A stretch of 64,000 bases of DNA. Source: Candidatus Woesearchaeota archaeon. GTDB lineage: Archaea; Nanobdellota; Nanobdellia; Woesearchaeales; GCA-2686295. Positions within the stretch are counted from its first letter, which is position 1, and each line of letters starts with the position of its first letter. Both the position numbers and the translations under genes were made by a program. This document shows positions 26,840-36,965 of this stretch, piece after piece. The notes under the pieces were generated by a model. The model had not been told where the DNA came from. It ran no database searches and saw nothing but the letters and a program-made list of their open reading frames with translations. The stretch spans positions 148,389 through 212,388 of the forward strand of contig JABMPT010000001.1 of the NCBI GenBank assembly GCA_013202845.1. The letters are read 5' to 3'.

Positions 26840-28771
26840 ATGTGTGGAATTATAGGTGTATTTGGAAGAGAGAATTCTTTGAAAGTAGATTTTGTTTCAG
26901 ATTGTAATATATATAACTGGAAAGAGTTAAACAAGAAGTATCGCTTCGAAGCAGAAAACGACTCTGAATTATTATTTAACTTGCTGCAAAAAGAAGGACT
27001 TAAAGCTTTGGATGAACTTGACGGTGTTTATGCCTTTGCTTTTCGTTCAAAAAACAAATTATTGATTGCAAGAGATATTGTCGGTGTCAAACCTGTTTGG
27101 TATAATCACTCAGATGGTTTCTGCTTTGCATCAGAGAAAAAAGAACTTGAGAAATTAGGCATTATAAATATTAATGAGTTGAACCCTAGAGAAATTATAG
27201 AGTATGATTTGGATAAAGACAGGTTAAAGTTTATTGAAAGAGAATTTTTCTCAATAAAACCTGAGCATAAAGAAATTATAGAGATATTATCCAGAAAACT
27301 TGAATTGAAAATAAAAGAAGCGATTTCTAAAAGGATCCCCAAGAGAAAGTTTGGAATATTATTCTCTGGCGGAATTGATTCAACTGTTTTAGCTTTGCTC
27401 ATGAAAAAATTCAAGCAGGATTTCACTTGCTACACAGCTGCATTGGATGATCCTAATCTGAAAGAGCCACAGGACTTGACTTATGCAAAGAAAGTTGCAA
27501 AAGATTTAGGGTTGAAACTTAGAGTCATAAAGATAAAGCTTTCAGATGTTGAGAAATACCTGAAAAAGATTGTTCCATTAATAGAGGATCCTAATGTTGT
27601 AAAGGTCGGTGTTGCTCTGACTTTATATGTGGCATGTGAAAAAGCAATGAAAGACGGCTGCAAAGTCATATTCTCAGGACTTGGAAGTGAGGAAATATTT
27701 GCTGGCTATCAAAGACATAAGGAATCCATCAATGTGAACAATGAATGCGTTTCTGGTCTATTAAAAATGTATGAAAGGGATTTGTACAGGGACGACGTGG
27801 TCACAATGTATAATAAATTAGAGTTGAGAGTTCCTTTTTTGGATAAGACCTTGGTTGATTATTCCTTGAAGATTCCTGGAAAGTATAAATTAGTATATGG
27901 TCATGAGAAGTATATTTTAAGACTTGTTGCAAAGAACTTTGGATTAAAAGATGAATTTGCAATGAGAAAAAAGAAAGCGGCGCAGTATGGTTCTAATTTT
28001 CATAAAGCAATACAGAAATTAACAAATAAAAATAAGTTTAAGAGGAAATCAGAGTATCTAAAGACTTTCTACCCAACACACAATGTTAAACTTGGAGCTC
28101 TAATAAGTTCAGGAAAAGATAGTGTTTACGCAATGTACACTATGATGAAGCAGAATTATTTAGTTGAATGTATGATAACTTTGGAAAGCAAGAACTTGGA
28201 TTCCTACATGTTTCACACTCCGACGATAGAACTAGTTAAATTACAATCAGAAGCAACAGGGATTCCTTTGGTAACATATACAACCAAAGGCGAAAAAGAG
28301 AAAGAACTAGATGATTTGAAAGCAGCTATAAAGAAAGCAAAAGAAAAGCATAAGATTGAAGGTATTATCACAGGGGCATTGTTTTCAAACTATCAACGGA
28401 AACGTATTGAAAAAATAGCTGATTCATTATCGTTAAAGATATTCAATCCTTTATGGCACATCAACCAAGAAACAGAGATGAGAGAAATAGTTAGAGAAGG
28501 ATTCACTTTCATAATGAGCAAGGTTGCTGCAGATGGTTTGAACAAGTCTTGGTTGAACAAGTCAATCACAAACAAGGAAATAGATGATTTGGTCAAACTG
28601 AGCGAGAAGATAGGCATGAACATCGCTGGCGAAGGCGGAGAGTTTGAAACTTTAGTCTTGGATGGGCCAATATTCAACAAGAAAATAAATATAAAAAAGT
28701 CAAGAATCATGGAAGAAGATGAGAATACAGCAACATTAATGATTGAAAAAGCTGAATTATTAGAGAAATAA
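26840..28771 (+). CDS. Fusion: asparagine synthetase (glutamine-hydrolysing)-like + diphthine-ammonia ligase (Dph6)-like ATP pyrophosphatase
   Basis: N-terminal MCGIIGVFG (catalytic Cys2), PP-loop FGILFSGGIDSTVLA; second PP-loop GALISSGKDSVYAMY and GEGGEFETLVLDGPIF typical of Dph6. Confidence 0.88.
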   Translation: MCGIIGVFGRENSLKVDFVSDCNIYNWKELNKKYRFEAENDSELLFNLLQKEGLKALDELDGVYAFAFRSKNKLLIARDIVGVKPVWYNHSDGFCFASEKKELEKLGIININELNPREIIEYDLDKDRLKFIEREFFSIKPEHKEIIEILSRKLELKIKEAISKRIPKRKFGILFSGGIDSTVLALLMKKFKQDFTCYTAALDDPNLKEPQDLTYAKKVAKDLGLKLRVIKIKLSDVEKYLKKIVPLIEDPNVVKVGVALTLYVACEKAMKDGCKVIFSGLGSEEIFAGYQRHKESINVNNECVSGLLKMYERDLYRDDVVTMYNKLELRVPFLDKTLVDYSLKIPGKYKLVYGHEKYILRLVAKNFGLKDEFAMRKKKAAQYGSNFHKAIQKLTNKNKFKRKSEYLKTFYPTHNVKLGALISSGKDSVYAMYTMMKQNYLVECMITLESKNLDSYMFHTPTIELVKLQSEATGIPLVTYTTKGEKEKELDDLKAAIKKAKEKHKIEGIITGALFSNYQRKRIEKIADSLSLKIFNPLWHINQETEMREIVREGFTFIMSKVAADGLNKSWLNKSITNKEIDDLVKLSEKIGMNIAGEGGEFETLVLDGPIFNKKINIKKSRIMEEDENTATLMIEKAELLEK

Positions 28772-28779
28772 ATTTGAAA

Positions 28780-29343
28780 TTATTCAACCAGATATCTTTT
28801 TATTGGGACTTCTGTTTCATCAAATTCCTTTACTGGAATAGTATTAGGATCTGATAATAATTCTTCAATTCGATTTTTTAGTGTTTCTGTGTTTTGATTA
28901 TCTGTTGATTCAACAGGTTTACCAATATCAATGAATTGAGTTCCTCCTTCGTCGACTTGGACTTCATATACAAGTCTTACACCTAATTCTTCTTTTTCAT
29001 TTGCAAACAATTCATAAACAAATAGTGATTCGCCATTTTCTTTTTTTTGGAAGTAAAAAGCCTCTATGTCTACATAGTCTGAATCGGGATCATAAACTCC
29101 GTTCTGGTTGCAATCTGTAACAGATATCCCAACTTGTCCTATTTTACCACCATCTTCAGTTCTTAGAGAAACATATACTTTTGATTTTTGTTCAGAAGAA
29201 TCTTTGCTCACTGGATTTTGGAGGGCTAATTGTATGTATTTGTTTGTAGAATTTCCAAGAGTTAACTCTTCAAGTCCCTGAGCTATGACGTTTGAGTTCA
29301 TAACTGTTGTTAATATCAAAATGCTGGTCAAAGTTTTTAACAT
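28780..29343 (-). CDS. Hypothetical secreted protein
   Basis: 187 aa with signal peptide MLKTLTSILILTTVMNSNVIA. Confidence 0.65.
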   Translation of the reverse strand: MLKTLTSILILTTVMNSNVIAQGLEELTLGNSTNKYIQLALQNPVSKDSSEQKSKVYVSLRTEDGGKIGQVGISVTDCNQNGVYDPDSDYVDIEAFYFQKKENGESLFVYELFANEKEELGVRLVYEVQVDEGGTQFIDIGKPVESTDNQNTETLKNRIEELLSDPNTIPVKEFDETEVPIKRYLVE

Positions 29344-29454
29344 TTTACTGTTGTTTGTTAAGAGAGGTATTTAAATGTTTCGTTTTTAACTACTGTTAAG
29401 TGGTTATCTATTCTCTTCGCAAGATTTATATAACTCCTTCTATTATTAGGGTCT

Positions 29455-30012
29455 ATGGCATTAACAGATTCACTGGTGCAATTAAGCCAGATATTTGTGG
29501 AAAATAAGGTTCTGGTTAAATTAGTCACAGCTATAATAATACTATTAATTGGTTTCATAATCGGAAGGATCGTAGGACAGATAATCCTGAAGCTTCTAAA
29601 AGAGATAGAGTTTGACAAGACAATAAAGAAAGCTACCGGTTATCAGCATGCTCTTTCAAAGAAAATATCAAAGATTGTTTCATACTTAATCTATTTCATG
29701 GCTGTACTAATGGCTTTGGAAAGCATAGGATTAACACCTTTTGTGCTGAACATGATAATGTTCATTGTTTTAGTAATAGTTGCTATCTCTATTTTATTAG
29801 CAATAAAGGACTTTGTTCCAAATTTCATAGCAGGTTATTCTGTTAGGAGAAAAGGATTATTCAGAGTTGGCAGTAAGATAAAGGTTGGCAATGTGGAAGG
29901 CAAAATAATCAAGATAAGTCTTTTGGATACACATGTGGAAACAACAAAGAAAGACTTGATGGTAGTTCCTAATTCTTATTTCATAAAGAACTTAGTGGTA
30001 AAGAAAAAATAA
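29455..30012 (+). CDS. Small-conductance mechanosensitive ion channel (MscS) family protein
   Basis: TM segments then RVGSKIKVGNVEGKIIKISLLDTHVETTKKDLMVVPNSYFIKNLV. Confidence 0.8.
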   Translation: MALTDSLVQLSQIFVENKVLVKLVTAIIILLIGFIIGRIVGQIILKLLKEIEFDKTIKKATGYQHALSKKISKIVSYLIYFMAVLMALESIGLTPFVLNMIMFIVLVIVAISILLAIKDFVPNFIAGYSVRRKGLFRVGSKIKVGNVEGKIIKISLLDTHVETTKKDLMVVPNSYFIKNLVVKKK

Positions 30013-30252
30013 TTATTGCAATTTTTCTAACATGCTTGCAATTCCCCATATCTGGGTTCTGATGAATGTCGGCAAGTTTATGTCGCTAGATATCTCGTCC
30101 AACTCGTTCAAAGACTTGTTTACTTTCAAAGACATATCTGCATCTCCCTTCAAGTAAGTTACCATGTTAGAAACCTTTAGTTTTATGTTTTTTGGTAGAG
30201 AGATATCCTGTTCAAGATCTTTCAAAGCACTGATTACTTCTTTTAACTCCAT
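30013..30252 (-). CDS. UPF0147 family protein
   Basis: 79 aa; characteristic small helical archaeal protein downstream of prefoldin. Confidence 0.8.
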   Translation of the reverse strand: MELKEVISALKDLEQDISLPKNIKLKVSNMVTYLKGDADMSLKVNKSLNELDEISSDINLPTFIRTQIWGIASMLEKLQ

Positions 30253-30258
30253 TCTTAA

Positions 30259-30591
30259 TCACTTTTTATTTTTACCAATCTCGTCCATCACTTCTTTTTG
30301 AAGCTTATCGGCATTTTCACGCATGCTCTTTTCTTGCTTGTCTATGGATTTCAACCTTAACTCAATCATCTCTTTCTTAGAATTAAGATCTTCCTCAATT
30401 TTTTTCTTGTCAGTCTTAACCATTATATTGCCGACAATCCTATGTGCTTCTTTAGAATGTGAAAGTTCTTTTAAGGCATTCTCTATTTCTACAATTTGGG
30501 ACTGGAACTGCTGTTTCTGAGATAGAAATTTTTGCATGTTCTGCTCATGCATCTGCAGTTCTGCTATTTTTTCTTCGGTTTTTGCATCCAT
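30259..30591 (-). CDS. pfdB: Prefoldin subunit beta
   Basis: 110 aa coiled coil ...VGNIMVKTDKKKIEEDLNSKKEMIELRLKSIDKQEKSMRE. Confidence 0.85.
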   Translation of the reverse strand: MDAKTEEKIAELQMHEQNMQKFLSQKQQFQSQIVEIENALKELSHSKEAHRIVGNIMVKTDKKKIEEDLNSKKEMIELRLKSIDKQEKSMRENADKLQKEVMDEIGKNKK

Positions 30592-30809
30592 TTTACTTTT
30601 TCGTAAACCGTTAAGTTTTTTGTTATTGAGTTAAGGATCGCTCTCAAAGCAGTTGAATCCTCGGCAGTTATCTTGAATTCCAGCTTGTTACCTTTTTTCT
30701 GTAATTTGTAAAAAGCGCGTTTGTTTAGGAATTCTTTAGTCTCAGGCTCAAATAACTTTGAAATATTCTTCGCATCACCCTCGACTGAAATTTTAGCAGA
30801 GTATTTCAT
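30564..30809 (-). CDS. pcc1: KEOPS complex subunit Pcc1
   Basis: 81 aa; ITAEDSTALRAILNSITKNLTVYEKV; conserved synteny. Confidence 0.8.
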   Translation of the reverse strand: MKYSAKISVEGDAKNISKLFEPETKEFLNKRAFYKLQKKGNKLEFKITAEDSTALRAILNSITKNLTVYEKVKWMQKPKKK

Positions 30810-30943
30810 CTCGCCTTGACTTTAGTATTAGTAGTCCTCTCCTTGAAAATGATTTTTGAACCGCAGTAGAGACATCTAACTCTCTTCCTAATCTGGGTGT
30901 CAGATATTGCTTTATTACATGAAAAACATTTGTATGCGCTCAT
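30806..30943 (-). CDS. rpo12: DNA-directed RNA polymerase subunit Rpo12 (RpoP)
   Basis: 45 aa, below ORF-track cutoff: MSAYKCFSCNKAISDTQIRKRVRCLYCGSKIIFKERTTNTKVKAR*; ATGA overlaps with both neighbours. Confidence 0.9.
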   Translation of the reverse strand: MSAYKCFSCNKAISDTQIRKRVRCLYCGSKIIFKERTTNTKVKAR

Positions 30944-31191
30944 TCTTCCTCTACCTCTACCCTAATAGTTGCTGGCTTGGCAACTGTGTAAGCCTTGCTT
31001 GTGAACTTTGAATTGCATTTACCGCATTTCCAAATGCCAATAGCTTCTCTCCTGACTTGTTCATAATTACAGTATGGACATTTATGCTTTTTCCTCTGCT
31101 GAGCCTCGATAGCTCCGTATCTGTCTCTAAGTCTCTTTCCATACCTTGAACCGAATCTCTTCACAGAGCCATAAGTTGCTTTTTTAGCCAT
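30940..31191 (-). CDS. rpl37ae: 50S ribosomal protein L37Ae
   Basis: MAKKATYGSVKRFGSRYGKRLRDRYGAIEAQQRKKHKCPYCNYEQVRREAIGIWKCGKCNSKF. Confidence 0.95.
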   Translation of the reverse strand: MAKKATYGSVKRFGSRYGKRLRDRYGAIEAQQRKKHKCPYCNYEQVRREAIGIWKCGKCNSKFTSKAYTVAKPATIRVEVEEE

Positions 31192-31213
31192 TTTGTGTTG
31201 AAATTATAAACTA

Positions 31214-31284
31214 TTTATAAAAGTTACTAAAACTGGAAGTTTTAGAACTTCAAAAAGCTTTTTTGTGCTTTTTGTAAGTTATGA
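31214..31284. repeat. Two-copy intergenic hairpin element, copy A
   Basis: Shares TTTATAAAAGTTACTAAAA and following architecture with 39124-39187; hairpins CTAAAACT-gga-AGTTTTAG and CAAAAAGC..GCTTTTTG. Confidence 0.6.
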
Positions 31285-31724
31285 TAAAACAAGAGGATAA
31301 TTAGAATTATTATGAAAAGCAATAGCAGAACCTTATATTAAAAAATAATTAAAAATAATTGCCTTTTTCTGAAGCCTCTTTTTCTCCTCTATAAAAGGCA
31401 AGCTTCTGACGCCATGTGACGCCTCATCGCGTCAGACACTTATTTTCCTTCTATCTTTCTAGACTCTTTTGTGTGTTTTGAGAATGAGCTGGAAGAATGC
31501 AGAGTTACGAGAAGGGAGGCGTTGATTTTTAAGAAGATGTACTTAACAAAAAAAGGAAGGATTGTTTGCTGGTGGCATAAAAAAATAAGGCGTTTGACTA
31601 TCTCATTTCCTTAAAGTTTATCCCAAACATAAAAAGTTTGTTCGAAAATCTTCCGAAGCAATCGGAAAATCAATAGGAAACTTTAAATAGAACAATCCAA
31701 ATAAAGTTTTTAGTAACTTAAATC

Positions 31725-32597
31725 TTGGGGGTGAAGGTTACGAGAAAAATACTATTTTGTATTTTAAGTTTATTTCTAATTAGTATTAATGTATCTTTAG
31801 CTTTAAATGAATCTCTGGATGAACAAAACAGAGAACGAGACATCAGATTAGGAGCTGAATTCATTGGAGAATATAAATTTGTTGAACCTCCAGATATAAA
31901 TCAAAGACTTGGAAGTTATACTGATAAACTCATGCGTTGTCCTGACGACTTAAGTCGAACATCAATAAGAAATAAAATTAATCAAGTTATGTTCGCAGAT
32001 AGATTTGCTGACAAGGAAGTTGATGCAATGATACTTCAATGTGAAGCTGAAGAACGTTTTAGTGTTCCTGCAACCCTTATGGAATCTGAGATTGAGGATT
32101 GCATGAATCATCTTCTTACATTGTTAGCAGAGATAGATACTTCAAACTATCGATCAAATGATATGTTATATGAATGTATAAAAAGGCAATATTTTGAAAA
32201 ACAAGTCAGAGAAAATCTTATTTCTGGATTCAAAGAAAACAACATTAGTGATGGGATAAGAATAAGAGATGATGTTATCCTTAATAAGTTTTCAGTTAAA
32301 AGAAGTTCTTCTGTTGTAACATGCGATGATGAAGAATGCGGAGAATCTGTTTCTATTGAAGTAGCTGACTTACCAGAAGGGTATATGTGTGAGGCAACAT
32401 CAAAAGAATGTAATGTTGAATTCAGCAAATTAAGAAATGAATCTGTGAATGAATCAGACTTAAACGCATTATTAGATAATGCAAAAACTTTTCATAAAAT
32501 AAATTCACAACCTCAAGTAACAAAAACTGTTCCTGAAGCTCGATCAAGATTTTTAAGTTTATTGAGCATTTTGAAGAATTTATTCGGATTTGGATAG
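31725..32597 (+). CDS. Hypothetical secreted protein
   Basis: 290 aa, signal peptide ILFCILSLFLISINVSLA; non-ATG start (TTG 31725 or GTG 31731). Confidence 0.65.
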   Translation: MGVKVTRKILFCILSLFLISINVSLALNESLDEQNRERDIRLGAEFIGEYKFVEPPDINQRLGSYTDKLMRCPDDLSRTSIRNKINQVMFADRFADKEVDAMILQCEAEERFSVPATLMESEIEDCMNHLLTLLAEIDTSNYRSNDMLYECIKRQYFEKQVRENLISGFKENNISDGIRIRDDVILNKFSVKRSSSVVTCDDEECGESVSIEVADLPEGYMCEATSKECNVEFSKLRNESVNESDLNALLDNAKTFHKINSQPQVTKTVPEARSRFLSLLSILKNLFGFG

Positions 32598-32621
32598 TTA
32601 AATTAAAGGGGATATAAGCTT

Positions 32622-34223
32622 ATGAAAGCAATAAAATTATTTTTGTTTATCATTATTTTTTTATTCAATATATCTATAATTTCTGCTTGGGCTTGTTTTG
32701 ATTGTGGTTCTTGTGGCACTGGATGTGATGGTGCTTATGTTTCTATATATGATGCTTGGCCTGGACTTTACCATGTAGGAAGTGGTAACTATGATGGACT
32801 TATTTGGGGAGGTCAATATGGTGATGTAGGACTGTATGGTGAAGATTATAGTTCAATGGTCACTTGTTATGATTGGGAAGATGATAATTCTATGGATGAC
32901 TGCTTTGGTGCATCTAATCAAGATTTATTAGATTGTAGAGATGCTTCATCTGTTTTAGATAATTGGTGTGATACTACTGTTACCTGTTATGGAGCCAATG
33001 CGAATGCTGACCATGAACTTGATACTGGAAGCGATGGTGATAAATGGGGTCCTCAATATGTAGTTATTCAATATTATCATAGCTGCTCTGACCCAGATTA
33101 TGATTGGTATAGAGTAAGATTCCCGTATTATGTTCTTTACCAACATAAATACGATTGCGATTCCACACCTGAAACTGATTATGAAGGAAATTATAATTCT
33201 TGGTTAAATGTTAAATCTAATATTGGTTTGTGCACCGGATTAGAGGAATGTGATGAGAATCATGATGATGATATTTCAACCACTTATAACGAAGTTATAG
33301 ATAGCCCTTGTAGAACAAAGAACGAGAATAGCTGTAGTGTTGTTGATGATTGTTTAAGTGACAACTGTGCTAGTGGAACTTGTAAACCAGCAACAGAAAC
33401 TTCCTGCACTGATAGCACAGATAATGATGGTGATGGAAAAATAGATTGTGATGATTCTGATTGCGAAGGAGAAACAGGACCTGGTGGTAAGATATGTTGT
33501 AATGACGGAGCTTACAACTGTGGAACTTGTAAGTATTGCAGTAGTGATTTGTGTGAGAGCAGAGCTCTTGGTTATGTTTGTAATTCCAACCTTTATTGTT
33601 CAGACTATCCTGGTGGAGATAATTCTTACAACACAGGAAGTACTAGAAAAATTCCAAGCCAGGGAAAATGTGATTCAAGCCAAAACTGCGATTATTCTTC
33701 AACAAGTCCTGTATGTGACTATGCTGAAGGTGTAAGTCAAGAGGGTACAGGAGATACTATTTGTCAAGATGGTCCTTCAACTTGCAGTGACACTTGTTCC
33801 GATAGTATAGATAACGATGCTAATGGTTGTACAGACTCAAACGATTACCAGTGTGGCGGAACAGAATCTGATTGTGAGAACAGTGTAGACGATGATTGCG
33901 ATGGAGATACGGACGAAGCAGATGATGATTGTGCTACTGAAATAGCCGATTTAGAGATACTAGAAATTATCCCAATACAAGTTGTTCCATATGTTGACAT
34001 GGTGAAAGACAAAAGTGGATATGTAAAAGTAGTTGCTGTTAATAATGGCCCAATAACTCCAGTTGATGGAACGGTTTCAGTCAAGTTTAATGGAAACAGT
34101 CTCTCATCTGAAACTCCAACTAGACCTATGACTCTTGATAAGAATGTGAGTTTTTACTTTAATTTCACACCGAACGTTACAGGTACTGATTTGGTTATTA
34201 ATGCAACAATAGAGGTTAGTTAA
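32622..34223 (+). CDS. Secreted Cys-rich protein with DNDGDGKIDCDDSDC repeats and C-terminal CARDB-like domain
   Basis: 533 aa, signal peptide, repeats related to the 3556-6081 protein; ADLEILEIIPIQVVPYVDMVKDKSGYVKVVAVNNGP beta-sandwich. Confidence 0.8.
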   Translation: MKAIKLFLFIIIFLFNISIISAWACFDCGSCGTGCDGAYVSIYDAWPGLYHVGSGNYDGLIWGGQYGDVGLYGEDYSSMVTCYDWEDDNSMDDCFGASNQDLLDCRDASSVLDNWCDTTVTCYGANANADHELDTGSDGDKWGPQYVVIQYYHSCSDPDYDWYRVRFPYYVLYQHKYDCDSTPETDYEGNYNSWLNVKSNIGLCTGLEECDENHDDDISTTYNEVIDSPCRTKNENSCSVVDDCLSDNCASGTCKPATETSCTDSTDNDGDGKIDCDDSDCEGETGPGGKICCNDGAYNCGTCKYCSSDLCESRALGYVCNSNLYCSDYPGGDNSYNTGSTRKIPSQGKCDSSQNCDYSSTSPVCDYAEGVSQEGTGDTICQDGPSTCSDTCSDSIDNDANGCTDSNDYQCGGTESDCENSVDDDCDGDTDEADDDCATEIADLEILEIIPIQVVPYVDMVKDKSGYVKVVAVNNGPITPVDGTVSVKFNGNSLSSETPTRPMTLDKNVSFYFNFTPNVTGTDLVINATIEVS

Positions 34224-34224
34224 A

Positions 34225-34656
34225 ATGAGAACAATATTATTCCAAACAAAGCTTTTTCTCATAATAATTATTCTGTTGCCTATTTTAATTTCTTGTTCCT
34301 TGAACAAAAGCGAACTATTAATGACCTACTCAAATTGGAATTTCGATCTAAACATTGGTGAAGTGAGAGAAGTGTGTTTGGAAAGAGATAGTTGCAAATC
34401 CTGTTACGATGAATATAGAAATTTATTATCTTACGATGACAGATGCTGCAATGAGTTTGGGTGTGTAACTCCTTGTGGGCCATTTCCAGAAATTGAAAAG
34501 GAAAATGCTGAAGCGGATTTAATCTTGTGTGTTTGTGAAACAAACAATAATGACACTACAGTCATCAAACATTTGCTATTTGAACTTAATATCACTGATA
34601 GGAGTCTTTTTAAGAATAATGACTCATGCAAACCTGAAAAAAAGTATGCCATATGA
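34225..34656 (+). CDS. Small secreted Cys-rich (lipoprotein-like) protein
   Basis: 143 aa, IIIILLPILISCSLN lipobox-like. Confidence 0.65.
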   Translation: MRTILFQTKLFLIIIILLPILISCSLNKSELLMTYSNWNFDLNIGEVREVCLERDSCKSCYDEYRNLLSYDDRCCNEFGCVTPCGPFPEIEKENAEADLILCVCETNNNDTTVIKHLLFELNITDRSLFKNNDSCKPEKKYAI

Positions 34657-36950
34657 AAATGAGTAAAAATTTGAAATCCAAAATTGTAATCCAATTTTTA
34701 TTGTTTGTGATATTAGCAACAATACCTGGTGTTTTGTCTGTACAAGATAACAATCTTACTAATAATAATATGTTGAAGTATGTAAACGTAACTGCTACAA
34801 GAACATTGAGAATAACATATGTTCCTGTTGATACTTTGGTAAGCAACTATGAAACAAATATTGAGGATAATCAAGTGTTTATGCAAGCCACATATCCGAT
34901 CAGAGACAAAGGAATTAATAATACTGTATTGACAGAAATACATAATTCTGGAAGTCCGGACTTCTCCAAATATCCGGGTGCTTGTGGATTTCTGGAAAAT
35001 TTCTCGAAAGCATATATATTATCTGAAAATAAATATGTTAGGGTAGTGGGTATAACCTATGATTCTTGGTTTGCCGAAAGGAACATGAAATCTATTACGA
35101 GGGGTTACACATGTTTCGATGAAATTCCTGCCGCGATAATAAGTGCTGACTGGAGACAAAATGCTGCACACGAACTAGGTCACACTTATGGTTTATGTGA
35201 CGAATACGAGAATTCCTCTTGGACAGAGCAGAATAAACAATACGTATGCCCTAATGGTGATGAAGATGATAATGATGTGTTAGATAGTAATTGTTTAGGT
35301 TCTCCTGATGGGTGTCCAATCAAAACTGATAGAAAAGTAGTTCCTCACAGAAGTGGTGAAGGAAATATTACTTTATACAATTTCATGGGAGGATCTACTT
35401 ATGAAGATAAACGATGGATAACGAGAACATCTTATGCCTATTTATTATCCGAATTCACTAATGATTCTTATACTGAGATGGATACTGATGAAGCTATGAT
35501 GATCTCTGGGACAATTTCTGTTAACGATACTGTAGAAATTGATCCTATTTATTGGCTTGAAAATAGCACTTTATACAATGGAACATTTACGGGTAATTAT
35601 TCAATTAGTGTTAAAGAAGGTGCAAGTGAGTATCATTCCAAAAACTTCACTGCTGATTTCTTTCTTTACACAATTGGTGGAAATTCAACTCTTTTGAATG
35701 AAAGTCGCTTTGTCTTTGTTCTCCCAGCATCAGATAATATAACTTCAGTTGTGATATCAAAAAATGGTATACCACTAAAAGAAATTAATGTAAGTCCTAA
35801 TGCTCCTAGCATAGTCATTAATCCAATTATTGAAGCAGAACCTATAGAAAACACTTTCAATCTAACATGGAACTCAAGCGATGCTGATAATGACACTTTA
35901 TATTATGCCATATTAGTCAGTTCTAACAACGGTGCAAATTACACAACGTTAGAGATAGATTATAACACCGCATACTATGAAATCAATCCAGCAAATTTTG
36001 ATTATAGTGAAGAATATCTATTTAAAATAATGGTTTCTGATGGATCAAATTCAAATTATAATTTTTCTAATGTGGTTGCTTTGGGCATAAGAGTAAGAAA
36101 CATATCAATCTCCTCAGTACAAACAATGTATTCTAATAGCACTTACAAAATTTTTGAAATAATAGGTTCAAACACAGGAGACATAACTTTAAACAATATT
36201 AATTGGTCGATAGATTTTGGAGATGGTACTGAGATTACTAGCACAGATAACTTCTCTTTAAGTCCTTCTGAAAGTATAACCATTATTGCTGCGCATAACT
36301 ATTCTTCCATGGGAGATTTTAATTTCGTTATTAATGTTACTTCAGGCAATACTTCTGATGAATCATCCACCATTGTAAACATAGGTGATTTATTTGTTTC
36401 TAGTTTGTCTTTGATTTATTCAAATAGTTTTATTAAAATTTTTGAAACGATTATATTAAATGATGGGTATAGTACTCTAACTAATGTGAATTGGAGTTTT
36501 TATACTGGAGAATCTACTATTTATGCTGATAATTTGATAAACATATTGCATAAAAGTAATATTTCCTTTATCTTTGCTGTTAATTATAGCAACTACGGAT
36601 TTTATGATGTAATTAGTTCAACTTTTGATGAAGACTTATTCAGTAATCAAACATTGCATGTTGATATTGATCAATTTGTTGTTACTAACTTGTCTCAATT
36701 AGATTCTTCCGGATCTGATAGGTTGTTTGAATTCATAGTTACTGGTTATGAGTCTGACTTATCTTTACCTTGGAAATTAGATACGGGAGAGGTTAATATA
36801 ACTAGCACTCAAAATATAACCTTAAACTCTTCTGAATTTGCGTTTATCATAGTAGGTTACAATTATACTGGCAATGGTAGTTTTCAAGTCAATGCTTCAG
36901 TTAATAATAGTGAAGATTCAGATAATGATTTAATAGGTATAACTGTTTAA
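34653..36950 (+). CDS. Secreted metalloprotease-like protein with PKD/Ig-like repeats
   Basis: 765 aa; AAHELGHTYGLCDEYE zincin motif (HExxHxxGxxDE); PKD-like repeats downstream. Confidence 0.75.
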   Translation: MKMSKNLKSKIVIQFLLFVILATIPGVLSVQDNNLTNNNMLKYVNVTATRTLRITYVPVDTLVSNYETNIEDNQVFMQATYPIRDKGINNTVLTEIHNSGSPDFSKYPGACGFLENFSKAYILSENKYVRVVGITYDSWFAERNMKSITRGYTCFDEIPAAIISADWRQNAAHELGHTYGLCDEYENSSWTEQNKQYVCPNGDEDDNDVLDSNCLGSPDGCPIKTDRKVVPHRSGEGNITLYNFMGGSTYEDKRWITRTSYAYLLSEFTNDSYTEMDTDEAMMISGTISVNDTVEIDPIYWLENSTLYNGTFTGNYSISVKEGASEYHSKNFTADFFLYTIGGNSTLLNESRFVFVLPASDNITSVVISKNGIPLKEINVSPNAPSIVINPIIEAEPIENTFNLTWNSSDADNDTLYYAILVSSNNGANYTTLEIDYNTAYYEINPANFDYSEEYLFKIMVSDGSNSNYNFSNVVALGIRVRNISISSVQTMYSNSTYKIFEIIGSNTGDITLNNINWSIDFGDGTEITSTDNFSLSPSESITIIAAHNYSSMGDFNFVINVTSGNTSDESSTIVNIGDLFVSSLSLIYSNSFIKIFETIILNDGYSTLTNVNWSFYTGESTIYADNLINILHKSNISFIFAVNYSNYGFYDVISSTFDEDLFSNQTLHVDIDQFVVTNLSQLDSSGSDRLFEFIVTGYESDLSLPWKLDTGEVNITSTQNITLNSSEFAFIIVGYNYTGNGSFQVNASVNNSEDSDNDLIGITV

Positions 36951-36965
36951 TGGGGGTTTTATAAA

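Noticed and set aside
31200-31720. Possible CRISPR-like or tRNA genes in the long intergenic region
   Set aside because: No regularly spaced repeats and no foldable tRNA; only isolated hairpins.
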